From NCBI GenBank assembly GCA_013695075.1, contig JACDBE010000077.1, positions 1 to 17,407 on the forward strand: 17,407 nucleotides of DNA. Direction: 5' to 3'. The DNA comes from Acidimicrobiia bacterium. Lineage in GTDB: Bacteria; Actinomycetota; Acidimicrobiia; Spongiisociales; UBA5794. The notes under the pieces are model-generated. The model did not search any database, was not told the DNA's origin, and saw nothing but the letters and a program-made list of their open reading frames with translations. The translations under genes were made by a program, and so were the position numbers. Below are positions 13,277 to 17,407 of this stretch, in pieces. How positions within the stretch are numbered: the first letter of the stretch is position 1; every line of letters begins with the position of its first letter.

Positions 13277-14656
13277 GTGGAACTGCAGTCACCACCATTG
13301 CCGCCGCGCGGCGATTTCAGGGAGTTGCTCCGGCGAGGGGTTTCCCCTCTCGACTGGAACACCTGGCTCAAGTCGCTTCGCGATCGCCAGGAAGGCAACA
13401 CACTTCACATCGATGCCCCCAGCGACTTCCACCGGCGGTGGGTGTCCTCGCGTCTGATCGACTGCGTCGAGGAAGCGGCCCGCGCCGCCTTCGGTCCCGA
13501 CATCTCCGTCGAGCTCGGCCTGTACCACGACGCCGACCCCACCCCGGCGCCAACTCCGTCTGGGGTGGCCAACCACGCACCGGCGCATTCTTTCGTCGTC
13601 GCCCCGGCCCTCCCGGCCCCGGTGTACGATCTCGAGGCCCGCCTGGTGCCCCGGTACACCTTCGACAACTTCGTGGTGGGTCAGTCCAACCGGTTCGCCT
13701 GCGCCGCCGCCATGGCGGTGGGGGAACAGGTGGGGTCGCAGTACAACCCGTTGTTCATCTACGGTCCTGCCGGGTTGGGCAAGACCCATCTGCTACACGC
13801 CGTCGGCCACCAGCGCCGTGAGATCGCCCCGGCTTCCGTGATCCGATATGTCAGCTCCGAGCAGTTCCTCAACGAGTTCATCAACGGGATCAGGCGCAAG
13901 CAGACCGCCGAGTTTCAAGACCGGTACCGCAAGGTCGACGTGTTGTTGGTGGACGACGTCCAGTTCCTCGAGGGCAAGGAACAGATCCTCCAGGAGTTCT
14001 TCCACACCTTCAACAGCCTGTACGCCATGGGCAAGCAGCTGGTGATCAGCGCCGACCGCACACCAAAGGGCCTCTCCACCATCGAGGACCGGCTACGGAG
14101 CCGGTTCGAGTGGGGTCTGATCACGGACATCCAACCCCCCGAAGTGGAGACCCGGCTGGCGATCCTGCGCAAGAACGCCGAGCACGCCTCCCGGCCGGTC
14201 CCCGAGGACGTGCTGCGGTTCATCGCCGAGCGAGTGCTGGACAATGTACGGGAGCTGGAAGGAGCTCTTACCAGGGTCACCGCCTACGCCTCGGTCAACA
14301 ACGAGAGGATCAACCTCGAGCTCGCCCAGGAGGTCCTCCAATACCTGACCGACGGCGAATGCCGCCAAATCACCCCGGGGCTGGTGATGGACCGGGTCGC
14401 CGCCCGGTACGGCCTACCGCTGGTCGATCTCACCGGCCCCAGCCGCAAACAGCCGCTAGCCGCCAAGCGCCAGATCGCCATGTACCTGTGCCGGGAGCTC
14501 ACCAACCTGTCGCTGCCCAAGATCGGGGCGGCGTTCGGCGGGCGGGACCACACCACCGTGATCCACGCCGTGGACCGGGTGAAGAGCCAGATGCAGAGTG
14601 ACAAGGCGGTCCTCGACGAAGTCACCGGCCTGTGCAAAGACCTGAGGACATCCTGA
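13277..14656 (+). CDS. dnaA: chromosomal replication initiator protein DnaA
   Basis: This 459-residue DnaA opens the origin and loads the replicative helicase. Domain I (about 1-80) contains the DWNTWLKSL helix. A short linker (about 90-120) follows. The AAA+ core has Walker A GPAGLGKTH (about 163-171), Walker B LLVDDVQFL (about 223-231) and the sensor II helix (DNVRELEGALTRV). Domain IV has the DnaA-box reading signature AFGGRDHTTVIHA near 419-431. GTG 13277 is chosen because GAGAGG stands six bases upstream and domain I then starts normally; the frame to 13226 would read through the DnaA boxes. The linker is short compared with Streptomyces. DnaA boxes lie on both sides of the gene. Confidence 0.97.
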   Translation: MELQSPPLPPRGDFRELLRRGVSPLDWNTWLKSLRDRQEGNTLHIDAPSDFHRRWVSSRLIDCVEEAARAAFGPDISVELGLYHDADPTPAPTPSGVANHAPAHSFVVAPALPAPVYDLEARLVPRYTFDNFVVGQSNRFACAAAMAVGEQVGSQYNPLFIYGPAGLGKTHLLHAVGHQRREIAPASVIRYVSSEQFLNEFINGIRRKQTAEFQDRYRKVDVLLVDDVQFLEGKEQILQEFFHTFNSLYAMGKQLVISADRTPKGLSTIEDRLRSRFEWGLITDIQPPEVETRLAILRKNAEHASRPVPEDVLRFIAERVLDNVRELEGALTRVTAYASVNNERINLELAQEVLQYLTDGECRQITPGLVMDRVAARYGLPLVDLTGPSRKQPLAAKRQIAMYLCRELTNLSLPKIGAAFGGRDHTTVIHAVDRVKSQMQSDKAVLDEVTGLCKDLRTS

Positions 14657-14847
14657 CCGCTTCTGGGCATTCTGTCCCCAGATACGTCACCCCCGCTTAC
14701 CGGCGGTGGGAACAACCCCACTTCTGTCCTCATCGGGATGGGGTGAAAAGTGGCGGTTTGGCAACGGTGCCGGGCACTTGTCCCCAATCCACACCCCCTA
14801 CGACTACCACTACTGTTCTTTGATAACTGAGTAGGAAGAACGTCGAC
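14657..14847. other. dnaA-dnaN spacer, candidate origin of replication
   Basis: This 191-base spacer is the usual origin location in Actinomycetota. It has four same-strand sites resembling the box: CTGTCCCCA (14672), CTGTCCTCA (14724), TTGTCCCCA (14778; 8 of 9 to TTGTCCACA) and CAATCCACA (14785, partly overlapping), followed by a relatively AT-rich stretch (about 14809-14829). The matches are weaker and the spacer shorter than in well-studied actinobacterial origins. The origin could extend into the dnaA upstream cluster. The dnaN ribosome binding site lies at its end. Confidence 0.45.
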
Positions 14848-15924
14848 GTGCGTATCCGAGCTGAGCGAGACGACCTGGCCGATGTCCTCGGCCGGGCGGC
14901 GCGGGCGGTCAGCAATCGCTCGCCTCTCCCGATCCTGCAGGGAGTCCTGTGCGAGGTTGAGGGCGGTCGGCTGCGGGTGACCGGGACCGACGGCGAGATC
15001 ACCATTCGCACCTCGCTCCAGGTCGAGGCCTTGGAGGAGGGGCGCACTCTGGTCCCGGCGAAACTGGTCGCCGAGGCGGTGCGCAAGCTACCCGCCGGGG
15101 CAGTTGCAATGTCTTCGGCGGGGGGTCAGGTGGAGATCACCGGCAACGGGCCACGGTTCCGGCTGCGGGAGTTGAACGTCGACGACTACCCGGCAACCGC
15201 CCCCAAGGCTACCTCGGGTGGAATCACCATGGATGGGGACCTGCTTACCCGGGCCCTCAACCAGGTGGGGGTGGCGGCATCGGGTGATGACGCCCGGCCG
15301 ACGCTTACCGGCGTGCTGTTCGAAGCCGATGAAGAGGGCAGCCGTCTGGTGGCGACCGACGGGTACCGGTTGGCGGTGCGGGACCTGGCAGGTGCGGAGA
15401 ACTTCCCTACCACGCTAGTGCCGAACCGGGCGCTCAAAGAGGTGTCCCGGACCATCGGGGACTCCAAGATCACGGTCGATCTGGGCGAGCGCGAGGCCAC
15501 CTTCGGGTCGGAGCGGGGTTCGATGACGGTGCGGGTCATTGAGGGCGCCTTCCCTCCCTACCGGCACTTCTTCGGGTCGTTTCCCAACCGGCTCACCGTG
15601 CCCCGCGAGGCGCTGCTGGACGCGGTGGGACGGGCGTCGCTGGTCGCCGAAGATCACATCCCGGTGCGGCTCAACCTGCACCAGGGTGGGGTGGAGTTGA
15701 GCATCACGCGGCAAGAGGTTGGTGAGGAGACCGAGCACATCGAGGGGGATTTCCAGGGCGAGGACATGACCATCGCCTTCAACGTGCGGTACCTGACCGA
15801 TGGGGTGGCGGCGGTGGTGGGGGACGATGTGGTGATCCATGCCACCGACCCGGTGAAGCCCGGTCTGGTCACCGGTACCGACGAAGAGGGCTTCCGGTAC
15901 CTGCTGATGCCGGTGCGTGTCTGA
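14848..15924 (+). CDS. dnaN: DNA polymerase III beta subunit (sliding clamp)
   Basis: The 358-residue beta clamp forms a ring dimer that holds the polymerase on DNA. Three clamp domains are recognisable: residues 1-about 120 (MRIRAERDDLADVLGRAARAV with SPLPILQGVL), the middle domain with ATDGYRLAVRDL, and the last with NVRYLTDGVAAV and the C-terminal YLLMPVRV strand that forms the partner-binding pocket edge. Its length is slightly shorter than the usual 366-400. GTG 14848 follows AGGAAG at 14833-14838. The gene is followed by recF after 12 bases, so dnaN-recF is one transcript, with no gnd gene between them as there is in Mycobacterium. Confidence 0.97.
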   Translation: MRIRAERDDLADVLGRAARAVSNRSPLPILQGVLCEVEGGRLRVTGTDGEITIRTSLQVEALEEGRTLVPAKLVAEAVRKLPAGAVAMSSAGGQVEITGNGPRFRLRELNVDDYPATAPKATSGGITMDGDLLTRALNQVGVAASGDDARPTLTGVLFEADEEGSRLVATDGYRLAVRDLAGAENFPTTLVPNRALKEVSRTIGDSKITVDLGEREATFGSERGSMTVRVIEGAFPPYRHFFGSFPNRLTVPREALLDAVGRASLVAEDHIPVRLNLHQGGVELSITRQEVGEETEHIEGDFQGEDMTIAFNVRYLTDGVAAVVGDDVVIHATDPVKPGLVTGTDEEGFRYLLMPVRV

Positions 15925-15936
15925 CCGCGGACCCGG

Positions 15937-17046
15937 ATGTGGCTCACCTGGTTGGAGCTCGATGGGTGGCGTAACTACACCACCCTGAGCTGGCAGCCCG
16001 ACCCAGGAGTCAACGTCCTGGTGGGATCCAACGGGGCCGGTAAGACCAGCATCTTGGAGGCGATCGGCTACCTGTCGGCGATCCGGTCTTTTCGAGGCAC
16101 CGGCGACGAGGGTCTGGTCGGCGTCGGGACCGACCGAGCGGTCATCCGGGGCGGCTTCGCCAAGGCGGCCGGGGAGTCCCGGGTCGAGGTGGAGATCCCG
16201 CGCCGGGGCCGGCGACGGGTGCTGGTCAACGGCAAGCGCCCACCTCGGCTGGCGACGGTGGCTGCGCAGTTCCCGGTGGTGGCGTTCCTCCCCGACGACC
16301 TGGAGCTGGTGAAGGGATCCGGGTCGATAAGACGGGGCTTCCTCGACGACCTGGGGTCGAGGCTGTCACCAGGCTATGGAGCCACCGTCGGCGAGTACGA
16401 GGCGGTGCTGCGACAGCGCAACGCCCTGCTGCGCCAGGACGGCCCCGCCGTCGACCTGGTAGCGCTACAGGTGTGGGACGAGCGGCTGGTGGCCATGGCG
16501 AGCACCCTGTGGGCGGAACGGGTGGAGCTGATCGACCGACTGGCCCCGGTGCTTGGTGCAGCCCACGACAAGGTGGCGGGGGGGACGGCGACGCTTGCGG
16601 TCGGGCTCGACCCCGCCTGGGGCGACCGCCGGGACGTCGTCGATGCAGTGTCCTTCGATACAGGTGATGCCGCCGAGCGGCTGGCCGGGGCGTTGATCGA
16701 GCGACGCCGCCGGGAGTTGGAGCAACGCACCACCACCGTGGGCCCACACCGCGACGAGGTGCGGCTCGCCCTGGCAGGTCGGCCGTTGCGTACCGAGGCC
16801 AGCCAGGGTGAGCAGCGTTCGGTGGCGGTCGGGTTGCGGCTGGCGTCGTACCGGATGCTTGCCGAGCACCATGGCCACGCCCCCATCCTGCTGCTCGACG
16901 ACGTGTTCTCCGAGCTGGATGTCCTGCGTACTGCCGCTGTGATGGAACTGTTGCCCCAGGGTCAGGTTCTTGTCACTACCACCCGGCATGATGAGCAGCA
17001 CGTGGTCGGGCGGAGCTGGGAGGTGGTCGCCGCCACGGTGTCGTGA
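15937..17046 (+). CDS. recF: DNA replication and repair protein RecF
   Basis: This 369-residue SMC-like ATPase of normal size helps RecO and RecR load RecA at gapped DNA. The Walker A GSNGAGKTS is at 30-38 after the family start LTWLELDGWRNY. SIRRGFLDDL (130-139) is the typical lobe I motif. TTVGPHRDEV (266-275) follows. The ABC signature SQGEQR is at 289-294, and Walker B PILLLDDVFSELD is at 316-328 with a D-loop. ATG 15937 lies 12 bases after dnaN with no separate promoter seen. A 144-base spacer with a strong palindrome separates it from the dciA-like gene. Confidence 0.96.
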   Translation: MWLTWLELDGWRNYTTLSWQPDPGVNVLVGSNGAGKTSILEAIGYLSAIRSFRGTGDEGLVGVGTDRAVIRGGFAKAAGESRVEVEIPRRGRRRVLVNGKRPPRLATVAAQFPVVAFLPDDLELVKGSGSIRRGFLDDLGSRLSPGYGATVGEYEAVLRQRNALLRQDGPAVDLVALQVWDERLVAMASTLWAERVELIDRLAPVLGAAHDKVAGGTATLAVGLDPAWGDRRDVVDAVSFDTGDAAERLAGALIERRRRELEQRTTTVGPHRDEVRLALAGRPLRTEASQGEQRSVAVGLRLASYRMLAEHHGHAPILLLDDVFSELDVLRTAAVMELLPQGQVLVTTTRHDEQHVVGRSWEVVAATVS

Positions 17047-17114
17047 CCGCGCCGGGGCGACCACCACTTGGGCTGGAGCAAGGAGGGCGACCGCAGGCCG
17101 CTCGTCACGGCCCG

Positions 17115-17176
17115 GAGCCGAGCCCGTAGGGCGAGGCGCAGCTCGGCTCGGAAACACGCACGTGTTTCCGAGCCGA
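17115..17176 (+). promoter_or_regulatory. alternative hairpins in the leader of the dciA-like gene
   Basis: TCGGCTCGGAAACACG (17143-17158) and CGTGTTTCCGAGCCGA (17161-17176) form a perfect 16-base inverted repeat with a 2-base centre (in RNA, about 14 pairs and a small loop). The same left arm, GCTCGGCTC (17141-17149), can pair perfectly with GAGCCGAGC (17115-17123) upstream. The two hairpins cannot coexist. The palindrome ends 14 bases before the dciA-like ATG, just ahead of its ribosome binding site. It could be an attenuator-like switch or an operator; no T-run follows. Confidence 0.6.
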
Positions 17177-17190
17177 AGTAGAGGAGAGAT

Positions 17191-17407
17191 ATGAGCAACC
17201 GAGACCGCCAGGATCACGACCCACCGGCGCGGGTGGGCGATCTCATCGACGCCGTGCTGGCCAGCGTGGCACCGGTCGAAGTGGCCACCATCGTCCGGCT
17301 GCGGCGGGACTGGGGTGCCGTGGCCGGGCCATGGAGCACCCGGTGCCGGCCGGTGGCGCTGCGTAACGGCGTGCTCACCGTTGTCGTCGGGTCGGGGCTG
17401 GAGGCGA
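17191..17407 (+). CDS. dciA: DciA/DUF721 family protein, N-terminal part, runs off the window
   Basis: The 72 complete codons visible run from MSNRDRQDHD. The segment VGDLIDAVLASVAP is followed by IVRLRRDWGAVAGPW, RCRPVALRNGVLTVVV and GSGLEA. This is the DUF721 pattern (a helix with a conserved W-x2-VAG turn, then xPxxLxxGxLxVxVxS strands). DciA is the ancestral bacterial operator of the replicative helicase DnaB, and DUF721 genes sit directly after recF in Actinomycetota. The ATG at 17191 has AGGAG four to five bases upstream. The C-terminal end lies outside the window, so the full length is unknown. Confidence 0.85.
   Translation, partial: MSNRDRQDHDPPARVGDLIDAVLASVAPVEVATIVRLRRDWGAVAGPWSTRCRPVALRNGVLTVVVGSGLEA

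Noticed and set aside
17151..17170. Possible second parS (contains CACGTG)
   Set aside because: The arms read GGAAACACG/CGTGTTTCC, not GTTTCAC/GTGAAAC; it belongs to the longer palindrome before the dciA-like gene.

Overview
The window is an actinobacterial chromosome-origin region. By eye, about two thirds of bases are G or C, GTG starts are common, and the gene order closely follows the conserved block known from Mycobacterium and other Actinomycetota: murJ-type pseudokinase, ECF sigma, anti-sigma, trxB, trxA, cwlM-like, then on the other strand parB, parA, rsmG, jag, yidC, yidD, rnpA, rpmH, then dnaA, dnaN, recF, dciA. The absence of the mycobacterial murJ membrane domain and of gnd between dnaN and recF, together with an unusual YidC and a stand-alone pseudokinase, suggests a lineage away from Mycobacteriales. 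A deep branch such as Acidimicrobiia is my inference, not something the sequence proves.

Layout. Positions 1-1226 (minus strand) hold the start of a zinc-ribbon protein and a class II-type histone deacetylase-like enzyme. A divergent spacer with two strong hairpins separates them from a GNAT acetyltransferase (1467-2204). Positions 2274-7855 (plus) hold a cell-envelope and redox cluster: a membrane pseudokinase with an extracytoplasmic domain, an ECF sigma factor overlapping its membrane anti-sigma factor, a small two-helix membrane protein, thioredoxin reductase, thioredoxin and a peptidoglycan-binding pseudo-amidase of the CwlM type. Positions 7912-12786 (minus) form one tightly packed operon, rpmH-rnpA-yidD-yidC-jag-rsmG-parA-parB, with a good sigma70-type promoter ahead of rpmH and a parS site at the jag-rsmG junction. 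Positions 13277-17407 (plus) hold dnaA, dnaN, recF and the start of a DciA/DUF721 gene. DnaA-box-like sites lie on both sides of dnaA, so the replication origin is very likely here.

The genes work together in three jobs. DnaA, DnaN, RecF, DciA, ParA, ParB, parS and the DnaA boxes start replication and segregate the new origin. RpmH, RnpA, RsmG, Jag, YidC and YidD serve ribosome and tRNA maturation and membrane protein insertion. The pseudokinase, sigma/anti-sigma pair, thioredoxin system and CwlM-like protein point to control of cell-wall precursor supply and envelope or redox stress.

No CRISPR array, insertion sequence, prophage or tRNA/rRNA gene was seen. The least ordinary points are the stand-alone MurJ-type pseudokinase, the rsmG frame that has no ATG/GTG/TTG ahead of its conserved N-terminal motif and runs through parS, the mutually exclusive hairpins between recF and dciA, and the two-hairpin divergent spacer near 1.3-1.45 kb.
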